Part shown: positions 16,497 to 25,229 of the stretch, piece by piece | How the letters are laid out: each line of letters starts with the position of its first letter | Numbering within the stretch: the first letter of the stretch is position 1 | NCBI RefSeq assembly: GCF_040537815.1 | Contig: NZ_JBEWSZ010000001.1 | Coordinates: 930,001-994,000 of the forward strand | Direction of reading: 5' to 3' | DNA: 64,000 bases | Source: Mesorhizobium shangrilense | GTDB taxonomy: Bacteria; Pseudomonadota; Alphaproteobacteria; Rhizobiales; Rhizobiaceae | Notes under the pieces: model-generated | The model's database searches: none | Seen by the model: the letters and a program-made list of their open reading frames with translations, nothing else | What the model was told of the DNA's origin: nothing | Translations under genes and position numbers: made by a program

Positions 16497-17234
16497 ATGG
16501 CCAAGCAGGACATTCAGATCAAAACCAAGGATGGCGTGGCAAAGGCGGGGCTATTCCGCCCGGCTGCCGCCTCCTCGGCCAAGGCCGGTGTCATTCTCTA
16601 CATGGACGCCTTTGGCCCGCGACCCGCGCTCGATGCCATGGCGGAACGGCTGGCCGGCGACGGCTACGCGGTGCTGGTTCCCGATCTTTTCTATCGATTT
16701 GGCGCCTACGGCCCGTTCGACGCCAAGACGGCATTCACCGAGGAAAAGAGCAAGGCGGCGCTCATGGCCATGGTAGGCGGCACGACGCAGGAGATGACCA
16801 TCAGCGACAGCGGCGCTTTCCTCGATGCGCTGGCCGCTGAAGGTGTTACCGGACCGATCGGCACCGTCGGCTACTGCATGGGCGGCGCACGGGCTCTCAA
16901 CGCCGCCGCTGTATATCCCGACAGGATAAAGGCAGCCGCCAGCTTCCATGGCGGCAATCTCGCCAGCGATGCCGCCGACAGCCCACATCACAAGGCTGCT
17001 GCCATCAAGGCGCGCGTCTATATCGGCATGGCGGGTGTCGACAGGAGCTTCCCGCCGGAACAGTCGACGCGGCTGGCCGAGGCATTGCGCGTTGCGGAGA
17101 TCGACCACGCCATCGAGAACTATGTCGGCATGGCGCATGGCTGGTGCGTGTCCGATCACGGTGTCTATGACGCTGCTGGCGCCGAGCGCCACTGGGAACG
17201 GCTGACGACGCTTTTCGCCGAGACGCTCGCCTGA
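16497..17234 (+). CDS. Dienelactone hydrolase family protein
   Basis: A 245-residue alpha/beta hydrolase with the DLH signature. The nucleophile is Cys127 in GTVGYCMGGAR; the acid is probably the Asp of GVDRSFPPEQ near residue 182, and the base the His in GMAHGWC near residue 217. This Cys-Asp-His triad is diagnostic of dienelactone hydrolases, which open chloroaromatic-derived or similar lactones. Physiological substrate unknown. A GGAG ribosome binding site precedes the ATG. Confidence 0.88.
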   Translation: MAKQDIQIKTKDGVAKAGLFRPAAASSAKAGVILYMDAFGPRPALDAMAERLAGDGYAVLVPDLFYRFGAYGPFDAKTAFTEEKSKAALMAMVGGTTQEMTISDSGAFLDALAAEGVTGPIGTVGYCMGGARALNAAAVYPDRIKAAASFHGGNLASDAADSPHHKAAAIKARVYIGMAGVDRSFPPEQSTRLAEALRVAEIDHAIENYVGMAHGWCVSDHGVYDAAGAERHWERLTTLFAETLA

Positions 17235-17343
17235 GCCTTCGTCAGGCTATTCTTGCCTGTTGGCTGTCTGGTCCGTTCGCGGTATCAGGCAGCCAAGTGG
17301 CGCGGCCCCAAGGTGAGCGGGTCGAGCGGGAACGAATAGCCTG

Positions 17344-18522
17344 ATGCAATCCTATGATGTCGTGATCATCGGCGCCGGCGCCGCTGGAATGATGTGCGCC
17401 GTGGAGGCCGCCAAGCGCGCCCGCTCGGTGCTGATCCTCGATCACGCGGCGATGCCCGGCGAAAAAATCCGCATCTCCGGCGGCGGCCGCTGCAACTTCA
17501 CCAACACCCATGCGAGCCCGAAGAACTTTCTTTCAGGGAATCCGCATTTCTGCATCTCGGCGCTCAGCCGTTACACGCAGCGCGATTTCATCGCGCTCGT
17601 CGAACGTCACCGCATCGCCTATCACGAGAAGACGCTGGGGCAGCTGTTCTGCGATGGCTCGGCGCGCCAGATCATCGACATGCTGGTCGGCGAAATGCAG
17701 GGCAGGGGCGTGCAACTGGCACTGTCGACCAGCGTCGAGGACATCAGCAGGAGCGCGGACGGGTTCGTCGTGACGCTGTCGACCGGCACGGTCTCCTGCC
17801 AATCCGTGGTCGTGGCTTGCGGCGGCAAGTCCATTCCCAAGATGGGGGCGACAGGTTTCGGCTATGAGATTGCCGACCGGTTTGGCGTTGCCGTTGTCGA
17901 AACGCGCCCTGCGCTGGTGCCGCTGACATTCGACGCAAGGACGCTGGAACGGCTTGCGCCGCTGGCCGGCAATGCCGTCGACGCCGAAGTTTCCTGCGGC
18001 AAGACGCGGTTTTCGGAAGCGATGCTGTTCACGCATCGCGGCGTCAGCGGGCCCGCCATCCTGCAGATATCGTCCTACTGGCGCGAGGGCGACGAGATCC
18101 GCATCGCCATGCTGCCGGGAACGGATGTGGCCGAGCTGCTTCGCGACGCCAGGCGTCTCAACGGACGGCAAGCAGTTCAGACGGTGCTGGCAAACCACCT
18201 GCCGAAGCGTCTTGCGCAGGCTGTGGCCGAGCGCACCGGAATCAATGGCAATCTCGCTGATATGACCGACGCTCAGATGAAAACCGTCGATGCCGCCGTC
18301 AATGACTGGCGCATCAAGCCTGCCGGATCGGAGGGCTACCGCACCGCCGAGGTGACGCTTGGCGGGGTCGATACGAACGCGCTCGACCAGAAGACGATGC
18401 AGGCGAAATCCGTGCCCGGCCTGTTCTTCATCGGCGAGGTCGTTGATGTCACCGGCTGGCTCGGCGGCTATAATTTCCAGTGGGCATGGTCATCTGGCTG
18501 GGTGGCCGGGCAGGCCGTCTAG
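17344..18522 (+). CDS. FAD-dependent oxidoreductase of HI0933/YhiN family
   Basis: A 392-residue flavoprotein. The dinucleotide motif is VVIIGAGAAGMMCA at residues 5-18, followed by the family hallmark EKIRISGGGRCNFTN near residue 40. The C-terminal GLFFIGEVVDVTGWLGGYNFQWAWSSG is the second FAD contact. YhiN-type proteins are widespread and their substrate is not established. It stands as a single gene, convergent with the chromate transporter pair. Confidence 0.9.
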   Translation: MQSYDVVIIGAGAAGMMCAVEAAKRARSVLILDHAAMPGEKIRISGGGRCNFTNTHASPKNFLSGNPHFCISALSRYTQRDFIALVERHRIAYHEKTLGQLFCDGSARQIIDMLVGEMQGRGVQLALSTSVEDISRSADGFVVTLSTGTVSCQSVVVACGGKSIPKMGATGFGYEIADRFGVAVVETRPALVPLTFDARTLERLAPLAGNAVDAEVSCGKTRFSEAMLFTHRGVSGPAILQISSYWREGDEIRIAMLPGTDVAELLRDARRLNGRQAVQTVLANHLPKRLAQAVAERTGINGNLADMTDAQMKTVDAAVNDWRIKPAGSEGYRTAEVTLGGVDTNALDQKTMQAKSVPGLFFIGEVVDVTGWLGGYNFQWAWSSGWVAGQAV

Positions 18523-18531
18523 GACGATTGC

Positions 18532-19083
18532 CTAGACAAGGCTCATTGCATGAAGCCCGACGAAAATAGCCACGCCTGCGCCGATCAAAAGAAGCGGATT
18601 CACCTTGGTGAAAAGAAGTGTTGCTGTCGATGCAAATGCCACGGCGCGTGCGAACCAGCCGCCGTCGATGGCCTGCAGCAGCACGTAGGTCGCCGCAAGG
18701 ATCATGCCGGCAGCGACTGGCCGGAGCCCTGTCTCTAGCGCTCGCTTCCAGCGCGCGCCGCCATTGCGGGACCACATGTGGGCAACCGCGTAGATCAGAA
18801 AGGTCGTCGGGCCAAAAATTGCCAGGGTTGAAACGATGGCGCCCCAGAAGCCCGCGACTTGCCATCCAATCAACGTGACCAACAGGGATCCCGGCCCTGG
18901 GGCCATGCGCGAGATGGCGAAGGCGTCGACAAATTGTGACTGGCTCATCCATTGATGGACGTCGACAACCTGCCGGTTGATATCGGCAATGGCGCTCTGT
19001 CCGCCACCAATGGTGACGAGGGAGAGCGGAGCAAATACCGCCAGCAAGCCCAGCAGCAACGAGGTGTGCGGGGTTTCACTCAT
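18532..19083 (-). CDS. chrA: Chromate transporter, C-terminal-type half protein
   Basis: A 183-residue half-size ChrA (CHR superfamily) protein. After MSETPHTSLL come the conserved GGGQSAIADINRQ and MAPGPGSLL segments, with five or six predicted membrane helices. Short-chain CHR proteins work as pairs; the partner begins at 19639 and its stop overlaps this start by 8 bp. Together they export chromate, or in many soil bacteria possibly another oxyanion. Confidence 0.85.
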   Translation of the reverse strand: MSETPHTSLLLGLLAVFAPLSLVTIGGGQSAIADINRQVVDVHQWMSQSQFVDAFAISRMAPGPGSLLVTLIGWQVAGFWGAIVSTLAIFGPTTFLIYAVAHMWSRNGGARWKRALETGLRPVAAGMILAATYVLLQAIDGGWFARAVAFASTATLLFTKVNPLLLIGAGVAIFVGLHAMSLV

Positions 19084-19639
19084 CGACTCGCCCCTTAACA
19101 TAGGCATAGGCCACGCTCACGAACCCAGCGACGAGAACGACCCAGAAAAGCGGCCAGTGCAGGATTGCGACGGCAACGAATGTGCCGGCCATGATTATCA
19201 TGGGAATGGCGTTTCGAGGCACCGCTCGCGCGGCCGTGATGCCCATCGACAGCGAAAGGCCAACAGCGGCCGCTGCGGCTCCGGTCAATGCCACATGCGT
19301 CAGCGGATACCCCGACAACGAGGAGAATACCGCTTCCAGCAGAACAATGACGATGGCGGGCGGGACGATGATGCCGACAAAGCCAATAATGGCGCCACGC
19401 CAGCCAAGAAGCCGGTAGCCGATCCAGACAGCCATGTTCTTGACGTTCACACCAGGGAGCGCCTGGGAAATGGAAAGCCCGTTGAGGAATTCTTCCTGCG
19501 TCATCCATTTGCGGTTTTGAACAAACTCCCGCAACAGCCAGCCGCTCAATCCGCCGCCGAAACTCGTCAGGGCGATGCGTGTGAAAACCCAGAACAGCTG
19601 TGAGCAGCTAGGGGCGGATGGTGTTTCCGGTGTCGACAT
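19076..19639 (-). CDS. chrA: Chromate transporter, N-terminal-type half protein
   Basis: The 187-residue partner of the preceding half transporter. The motif RIALTSFGGGLSGWLLREFV near residue 18 and ISQALPGVNVKNMAVWIGY near residue 52 are the CHR-domain signature. Start at 19639 is preferred over an upstream one at 19804, because the extra 55 residues are read from an intergenic repeat and lack family similarity. Confidence 0.85.
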   Translation of the reverse strand: MSTPETPSAPSCSQLFWVFTRIALTSFGGGLSGWLLREFVQNRKWMTQEEFLNGLSISQALPGVNVKNMAVWIGYRLLGWRGAIIGFVGIIVPPAIVIVLLEAVFSSLSGYPLTHVALTGAAAAAVGLSLSMGITAARAVPRNAIPMIIMAGTFVAVAILHWPLFWVVLVAGFVSVAYAYVKGRVDE

Positions 19640-19678
19640 GTTCAACGTTCTGGCCGCGGCCATCTCTTTGTTGGAGCG

Positions 19679-19742
19679 TGATCCCTGGACAAATGAAAAC
19701 CGTTTGTCCGAGAAAACCGGTTCCCACCTTTCGGGATCATGC
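19679..19742. repeat. Short palindromic intergenic repeat
   Basis: TGATCCCTGG... pairs with ...GGGATCAT across a core containing AAACCGTTTGTCC and AAAACCGGTTCCCACC. This resembles a repeat common between rhizobial genes. The gap from 19640 to 20056 (about 417 bp) holds this repeat and, at its right end, the hairpin described next; I see no gene in it. Confidence 0.6.
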
Positions 19743-20015
19743 CCTAGCAAGAGAACCAGAGACCCGACTCGAGCCGGAATTGCCAGGGCCATGCTTGCCG
19801 GCAACAGGTCCTCTTTTTGGCGCCTGCCGTGAAGGCCCCTCGTTTTTCGACACCCAACTCGACAGGCGTGGCCGTTCGACTGGGTGGCGGGACAGTCAAC
19901 TTAATGCGTCCGCCATGCCGCGGCGGACAACATTCCCTTCCAGCAAGACGCCGACCCGCGCTGTATCCGGAACGACGCCTTGCTGTGCGGCCAGGCGACA
20001 CAATCTCGAAACACA

Positions 20016-20052
20016 CCTCCTGAATATCGGCGACGTCGATGCAATCAGGAGG
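20016..20052 (+). promoter_or_regulatory. Hairpin sequestering a ribosome binding site
   Basis: CCTCCTGA (20016-20023) is a perfect complement of TCAGGAGG (20045-20052). The second arm contains AGGAGG, an ideal Shine-Dalgarno sequence 4 bases before the ATG at 20057. In the mRNA an 8-bp stem with a 21-base loop would hide it. This could be a thermometer, a ligand or protein target, or simple attenuation. Confidence 0.6.
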
Positions 20053-20056
20053 CGAG

Positions 20057-21148
20057 ATGCGGTTTTTCACCACTGGCAGGGCTTTGGCCCTTGCACTGTT
20101 GACGGGTTGCCCGGCGATGCCAGCCATTGCCGAGCAAAAGCAATGTTCCTGCCAGGATTTGCAGAGCATTCAAGAGGAACTGAAGAATGCGGAATATGAA
20201 GCTCAATTCTTCTCGGATATGGCAAAAAAGCTGAAGGCGGTGGAGGATCCGCTGATCGAGGCGCACAAGAACCCGATCGATCCCGATTCGGACGTCAATA
20301 TCGGCCATCGCTCGTCCTTGAAACGCACCGAAATCATGATCAAATTCAAGCTGCCTTACAGCCCGGCGCATGGCTACACCGGCCCGGCGACCGTCGACAT
20401 GCGGTTTGGCAGCTGTGAGCAGAAGCCCGAGGAACTGGAGAAATTGCGGGCCGGCTCGCCATGCAAGGACATAGCGGACATCACGCTTGCCCATGAAGCG
20501 GCGCATCGCGAGCGCTGTTCGAGAGAAACGGCATCCGTTTATTGGGACAGGCTGCCAAGCCTTATCGCCGCCGAGGAGGCGGAACGCTACGCAGAGCAGG
20601 CCAAGGCCATGCGGGCAGTGCTGAAGCGCGTCGTCGATGAGGGCACCATGACTGTCGAGGCGAAGATGGAACCTCGCTTTACCGGTCCGCAATTCGATGT
20701 CACCTATTCCTATGTCACGCCGTCGGTGAAGATGGAGGGCAAGAGCTCGCCGGGATCCGACAGCTGGACGTTGAACGGAAAAGGCAAGCGGTCCGGCAAG
20801 ATCAAGAACATGAAAGTCGGCGGCATGACCTGCAAATCGAGCGGCCAGCTGAACGACGATATCGACATGGTTCTGGACACGGATGGTTTCCCCATGAGCC
20901 TCCGAAACAGGTCCACGGGTAAGCCTGGCGATGTCAAGGTTCGATGCATGGGTGGGCACGGCATGTCGATGCGCCCGAAGGGTGAGGTCGGCAGCGGCGA
21001 AGTCTTTGCCGAGGAACGCCTGGCCAACGATTCGGATGTGTCGCAGGACGTCAGAACCATGCCCTTCGCCAAAATTGTCGCTCAGGGCGGCATGTCTCTC
21101 AGTGGCAAGAACACGGTCACGGTGCGTCTTGTCTGTCCAGGCCAATGA
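20057..21148 (+). CDS. Secreted or lipoprotein with HEAAH metalloprotease-like motif
   Basis: A 363-residue exported protein I do not recognise. The signal peptide contains a lipobox-like LLTGC ending at Cys18, and an alternative signal peptidase I site after AIA at about residue 25. The mature N-terminus has a CSCQDLQ pair and a coiled-coil-like stretch to residue 70. At residues 146-150 there is HEAAH followed by RERC, the form of a gluzincin HExxH zinc site. The C-terminal half looks beta-rich, with paired cysteines (GGMTCKSSG, VRCMGGHG). Translation may be controlled by the hairpin overlapping its ribosome binding site. Protease activity is only suggested. Confidence 0.7.
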   Translation: MRFFTTGRALALALLTGCPAMPAIAEQKQCSCQDLQSIQEELKNAEYEAQFFSDMAKKLKAVEDPLIEAHKNPIDPDSDVNIGHRSSLKRTEIMIKFKLPYSPAHGYTGPATVDMRFGSCEQKPEELEKLRAGSPCKDIADITLAHEAAHRERCSRETASVYWDRLPSLIAAEEAERYAEQAKAMRAVLKRVVDEGTMTVEAKMEPRFTGPQFDVTYSYVTPSVKMEGKSSPGSDSWTLNGKGKRSGKIKNMKVGGMTCKSSGQLNDDIDMVLDTDGFPMSLRNRSTGKPGDVKVRCMGGHGMSMRPKGEVGSGEVFAEERLANDSDVSQDVRTMPFAKIVAQGGMSLSGKNTVTVRLVCPGQ

Positions 21149-21235
21149 GGCCCCATTGGCCGCTATCGCGGATCAGTTCGAACTTTTTCTTTCCATCGCC
21201 CCAAGGAATCGCCACTAGCCTTCGTCAAAGAGACA

Positions 21236-21799
21236 ATGATGGCGATGATGCTGGATGAAAGCGCAGCCTCCGACGCCGAACTGATCGGGCGGGCGAAGGG
21301 CGGAGACAGGGGGGCCTTCGGCATATTGCTGGAGCGTCACTACGACTTCGTCTATCGCGCCGCCTACCGCTGGTGCGGAAGGAAGGCCGACGCGGAAGAC
21401 GTTGCCCAGGACGTCTGCGTCCGGCTTGGCCGTGCGATCCGCGACTATCATGGCGGCGGCGCGTTCACGACATGGCTCTACGCCATGACGCTGAATGCCG
21501 TGCGCGACAGAATGCGCAAGACCGCCCGTGAGGCGGTCAAGACCGAGGCCTATGGCGTTCATGCGCTGATCTCGGGCGAAGCTTCGATCGAGGTGGAAGA
21601 TCCGGCCGAGGCGCTTTGGGCGGCGGTGCGGATGCTGCCGGACAAGCAGCGCGATGCGGTGCTGCTTGTCTACGGCGAAGGGCTCAGTCACGCGGCGGCG
21701 GCCGAGGTGATGACAATCTCGGAGGCGACGGTTTCCTGGCACATCCATGAAGCGAAGAAACGGTTGAAGACGCTCATGCGCTCAACCGGGGAAGTGTGA
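21236..21799 (+). CDS. ECF-type RNA polymerase sigma factor
   Basis: A 187-residue sigma-70 family factor. Region 2 is visible as AFGILLERHYDFVYRAAYRW and DAEDVAQDVCVRL (residues 27-65), region 4 as LPDKQRDAVLLVYGEGLSHAAAAEVMTISEATVSWHIHEAKKRL (residues 135-178). The stop overlaps the start of the following von Willebrand gene (GTGA). No classical anti-sigma gene is adjacent; the N-terminal cytoplasmic part of the next protein could serve as one, as in similar sigma-VWA pairs. A closer ATG at 21239 or 21245 is possible. Confidence 0.9.
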   Translation: MMAMMLDESAASDAELIGRAKGGDRGAFGILLERHYDFVYRAAYRWCGRKADAEDVAQDVCVRLGRAIRDYHGGGAFTTWLYAMTLNAVRDRMRKTAREAVKTEAYGVHALISGEASIEVEDPAEALWAAVRMLPDKQRDAVLLVYGEGLSHAAAAEVMTISEATVSWHIHEAKKRLKTLMRSTGEV

Positions 21800-23961
21800 C
21801 CATGGTCGACGACAACGAACTCGGAAAACTGCGTGATATCGCGGCGCCCGCGCCGGGCGAGAGCGCGAAGGCACGCGCCTTCGAGGCTGCCTTGCGCGCC
21901 TACGACCTAAATGAAAAAACTTCCACCGCGCCCCAAGGATCGATCTCGGGACTTCGTCTCACAGAGCGAGCACAAAAGCTCTGGAGCGAAATCATGCAAA
22001 AGAAATTGATTGCCACGCCGGCCATTGCCGGGCTCGTCGCCTTGCCTATCGCCGGATACGCCACTTTTCACCTGCTGCGGGAACAGCCACCAATATTGGG
22101 CGGGAGCGAGAAGATCACGGAAACACTTGCCGACAAGCCGGCTACGTTGAGGCCGCTGGCCAAGCAGGCGCCTGAGGCCCCGGCGATCAATGAGCCGCTT
22201 GCGGCCAACGCCCCGACGAAGGACAAGAAGGTGGACATGGAAAGCCGCGATGCAGCCGAGGCGCCGGCCGTGCCGCCGAAGTCCGAAGCGCCCGTTGCTG
22301 TTGGTGCAGCGCAGGAATCGGCGGCGAGCGTTCCCAACCAGGATGCCGCCAACGCTGGAAGGACAACGTTGAATGTTGCACCTCCTGCGCCAGCCCCAGC
22401 GGATGAATTCGCGCTGGATGGCGCCAGGAGCATGCCCGGAATGTCGCCAGTCGCCCGCATGTCCGCCGAGTCGAAGCTGATGATGCGGCAGCCCGCGCCA
22501 GCTCTGGTCGATCAAGTGCCGCCCCAAGCGGAAAACCGCAATCGCGTCGAGGATTTCAAGACCAATCCGGTGCATGCGGCACTCGAGGATCCGGTCTCGA
22601 CCTTCTCGATCGACGTCGACACCGCCTCCTATTCCTTCGTGCGGCGTTCGCTGAAGGAAGGGTCCGTACCGCAGGCCGATACGGTCCGCGTCGAGGAGAT
22701 GATCAATTATTTCCCCTATGACTGGAAGGGACCGGAGTCCGCGTTGACGCCGTTCAACTCGACCGTCAGCGTCATGCCGACGCCGTGGAACGAACACACC
22801 AAGCTGATGCATGTCGCCATCAAGGGATTCGACATCAAGCCGGCCGAGCAGCCCAAGGCCAATCTGGTCTTCCTGATCGACGTTTCGGGCTCGATGGATG
22901 AGCCGGACAAGCTGCCGCTGCTGCGGTCGGCCTTCCGCCTGCTGGTCAACAGGCTGCAGCCCGATGACACGGTTTCCATCGTCACTTATGCCGGAGAGGC
23001 CGGTACGGTGCTGATGCCGACCAAGGTTGCCGAGAAGGACAAGATCCTGGCGGCGATCGGCAGCCTGCAGCCGGGCGGATCGACGGCCGGCGAAGCCGGC
23101 ATCAGGCAAGCCTACAAGCTTGCCCAGCAATCCTTCATCAAGGATGGCGTCAATCGCGTGATGCTGGCTACCGATGGCGATTTCAATGTCGGCCAGTCGG
23201 ACGATGACGATCTGAGGCGCCTGATCGAAAAGGAGCGCCAGACCGGCGTGTTCCTGTCGGTGTTCGGCTTCGGCCACGACAATCTGAACGACCAGATGAT
23301 GCAGACCATCGCCCAGAACGGCAATGGCACCGCCGCCTATATCGACACGCTGGCCGAGGCCGAGAAGGTGCTGGTCGAGGATGCGTCCTCGACGCTGTTT
23401 CCCATCGCCAAGGATGTGAAGATCCAGGTCGAGTTCAACCCGCAAAAGGTCTCGGAATACCGGCTGATCGGCTACGAGACGCGCGCGTTGAAGCGCGAGG
23501 ATTTCAACAACGATCGTGTCGATGCCGGCGATATCGGCTCCGGTCATTCGGTCACCGCCATCTACGAGATCACGCCCAAGGGCAGCGGCGGCGAGCAGGT
23601 CGATCCGCTACGCTATGGCCAGGCGTCGGTGGACAATGGCGGCGTGGCCAATGCCGACGAATATGCCTTCGTCAAGATCCGCTACAAGCTGCCCAATGAA
23701 GACGTCTCGAAGCTGATCACCACGCCGGTGACATCAGCCAATGAGGTATCGTCCTTCGACCAGGCCAGCACCGACCAGCGTTTCTCGGTCGCGGTCGCGG
23801 CCTTTGGCCAGAAACTGCGCGACGAGGATGCGACCGCGAAGTTCGGCTACGACAAGATCATGCAGATCGCCAATGCCGCCCGGGGCGCCGACCCGTTCGG
23901 GTACAGGTCCGAGTTCCTGTCGCTTGTACGGCTGGCCTCGGCGCTGGGCGACAACAAGTAA
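21796..23961 (+). CDS. Von Willebrand factor type A protein (YfbK-like) with N-terminal anchor
   Basis: A 721-residue protein. Residues 1-65 look cytoplasmic, a membrane segment follows (IAGLVALPIAGYATFHLL), then a Pro/Ala-rich linker to about residue 240. The DUF3520/VWA part includes DPVSTFSIDVDTASYSFVRR and the metal-ion-dependent adhesion site DVSGS at residues 362-366. The C-terminal region has the family motif YRLIGYETR. It starts at GTG 21796 (or ATG 21802), overlapping the sigma factor stop, so the pair forms a unit. The cytoplasmic N-terminus, resembling a short anti-sigma domain, may bind the sigma factor. Confidence 0.88.
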   Translation: MTMVDDNELGKLRDIAAPAPGESAKARAFEAALRAYDLNEKTSTAPQGSISGLRLTERAQKLWSEIMQKKLIATPAIAGLVALPIAGYATFHLLREQPPILGGSEKITETLADKPATLRPLAKQAPEAPAINEPLAANAPTKDKKVDMESRDAAEAPAVPPKSEAPVAVGAAQESAASVPNQDAANAGRTTLNVAPPAPAPADEFALDGARSMPGMSPVARMSAESKLMMRQPAPALVDQVPPQAENRNRVEDFKTNPVHAALEDPVSTFSIDVDTASYSFVRRSLKEGSVPQADTVRVEEMINYFPYDWKGPESALTPFNSTVSVMPTPWNEHTKLMHVAIKGFDIKPAEQPKANLVFLIDVSGSMDEPDKLPLLRSAFRLLVNRLQPDDTVSIVTYAGEAGTVLMPTKVAEKDKILAAIGSLQPGGSTAGEAGIRQAYKLAQQSFIKDGVNRVMLATDGDFNVGQSDDDDLRRLIEKERQTGVFLSVFGFGHDNLNDQMMQTIAQNGNGTAAYIDTLAEAEKVLVEDASSTLFPIAKDVKIQVEFNPQKVSEYRLIGYETRALKREDFNNDRVDAGDIGSGHSVTAIYEITPKGSGGEQVDPLRYGQASVDNGGVANADEYAFVKIRYKLPNEDVSKLITTPVTSANEVSSFDQASTDQRFSVAVAAFGQKLRDEDATAKFGYDKIMQIANAARGADPFGYRSEFLSLVRLASALGDNK

Positions 23962-24033
23962 CGGTGATGACGGGCGGCTTCTTTCAGGCGGGATCGTTCT
24001 GACAGGGGAAGCCGACCAGCGGGCGGATGAGGC

Positions 24034-24070
24034 AGGCCGGCGAGGGATCTTTTCCTTGCCGGCCTTTTTT
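24034..24070 (+). terminator. Rho-independent terminator after VWA gene
   Basis: AGGCCGGCGAGG pairs with CCTTGCCGGCCT and is followed by TTTTTT, 70 bp past the VWA stop. It separates the sigma-VWA unit from the glutamine amidotransferase gene. Confidence 0.85.
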
Positions 24071-24120
24071 CGTTGCGCCGCGATCTTGCGCCAACCATTC
24101 TGCCGGGAAAGGGCAGAGCC

Positions 24121-24816
24121 ATGAAGAAACGTATTGTTCTGCTGCGCCACAGCGACGAGCCTGCTGACGACCGCGTGTTCACCTATCTCCGGCAAAACGG
24201 CTACGAGCCGGTCTTGCGTCGAGCCTATGCCGGAGAGGCGCTGGATGCGGATGACGGTGTCGCGGGCGGCGTCGTCTATGGCGGCATGTACAACGTCTAC
24301 GATACGTTGCGGCATCCATTCTTGCTGGATGAGTACCGATTTATCGACTTCTGCATGAATTCGGATATCCCGTTGCTCGGTATCTGCCAGGGCGCCCAGC
24401 AGATCGCCTGGCATCGCGGTGCGCATGTCGGTCCGCCGGCGAGCGGCATGCATGAATTTGGCTATTATCCACTCTATCCGACCGTGGGAGCGGCAGATTT
24501 CCTGTCCGTGCCGATCCATGTGACGCAGTCACACTGGCATGGCTTCGAATTGCCGGAAGGCGCCCAGCACCTTGCCTCGAGCGACCTGTTTCCCAACCAG
24601 GCTTTCCGTATCGGCGACAAGGTCTACGGCCTGCAGTTCCACGCGGAAGCCACGCCGATCGGTTTCAGGCGCGTGCAGACCCGCCCTGGCGCGAACTATG
24701 ACAAGCCGGGCGCACAGACGCGCGAGGAGCAGGACCGTCTCATGAGTCTGCATGATGCCGGGCAAGCCGCCTGGTTCAACGGATTCCTGCGGAAACTGTT
24801 TCCGCCTTTGATTTAG
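24121..24816 (+). CDS. Class I glutamine amidotransferase-like protein
   Basis: A 231-residue protein of the GATase class I fold. The nucleophile Cys is in LLGICQGAQQIAWH near residue 99, and the His/Glu pair in GLQFHAEATP near residue 178, giving a full Cys-His-Glu triad. A free-standing GATase of this type hydrolyses a gamma-glutamyl bond, for example of gamma-glutamyl polyamine or a glutathione-like compound. ATG at 24121 follows the terminator and a GGGAAAGG ribosome binding site. Confidence 0.82.
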   Translation: MKKRIVLLRHSDEPADDRVFTYLRQNGYEPVLRRAYAGEALDADDGVAGGVVYGGMYNVYDTLRHPFLLDEYRFIDFCMNSDIPLLGICQGAQQIAWHRGAHVGPPASGMHEFGYYPLYPTVGAADFLSVPIHVTQSHWHGFELPEGAQHLASSDLFPNQAFRIGDKVYGLQFHAEATPIGFRRVQTRPGANYDKPGAQTREEQDRLMSLHDAGQAAWFNGFLRKLFPPLI

Positions 24817-24951
24817 CCGCCTCCGACAAAGGTGGTAGCGTAGGTTTAGACCTATGTGCGGGGATCGTTAAATTGCGAGAGATTTGCGGTACCGGATCGC
24901 AACTCCCACTTGTTACACCGGCCATGTCTACGGGGCTTGAGGGAGCCGGAA

Positions 24952-25212
24952 TTGCGGATCAGTACTATCGCCAACTCGACACCGTCGGCGCGGGACGCTT
25001 CGAGGGTTCCATCAGCCGAATCCAGGCGCATCAGCGACGACGTCCAGCAGGCGCGGCACACCGCCATGTCGGCGCTGACCAACGACCGCTTCCGCATCAT
25101 GCTGGAGCAGATAAGCGATCCGGTTTCATCAGGCGCGCTGATGACGATGCGCGGCGACAACGTCGTCGATTTCAGGTCGGCGCAGTCAAGCTACGCCGAC
25201 AACAACGGTTGA
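24952..25212 (+). CDS. Hypothetical small protein (weak call)
   Basis: An 86-residue reading frame with a possible TTG start at 24952. The C-terminal two thirds look protein-like (ISDDVQQARHTAMSALTNDR, then MLEQISDPVSSGALM), with an amphipathic helix, while the first part is less convincing. It lies between the amidotransferase and the convergent methyltransferase gene. I do not recognise it; the opposite strand is open too, so the call is tentative. Confidence 0.35.
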   Translation: MRISTIANSTPSARDASRVPSAESRRISDDVQQARHTAMSALTNDRFRIMLEQISDPVSSGALMTMRGDNVVDFRSAQSSYADNNG

Positions 25213-25229
25213 CCGGAAAAGATATCGCT

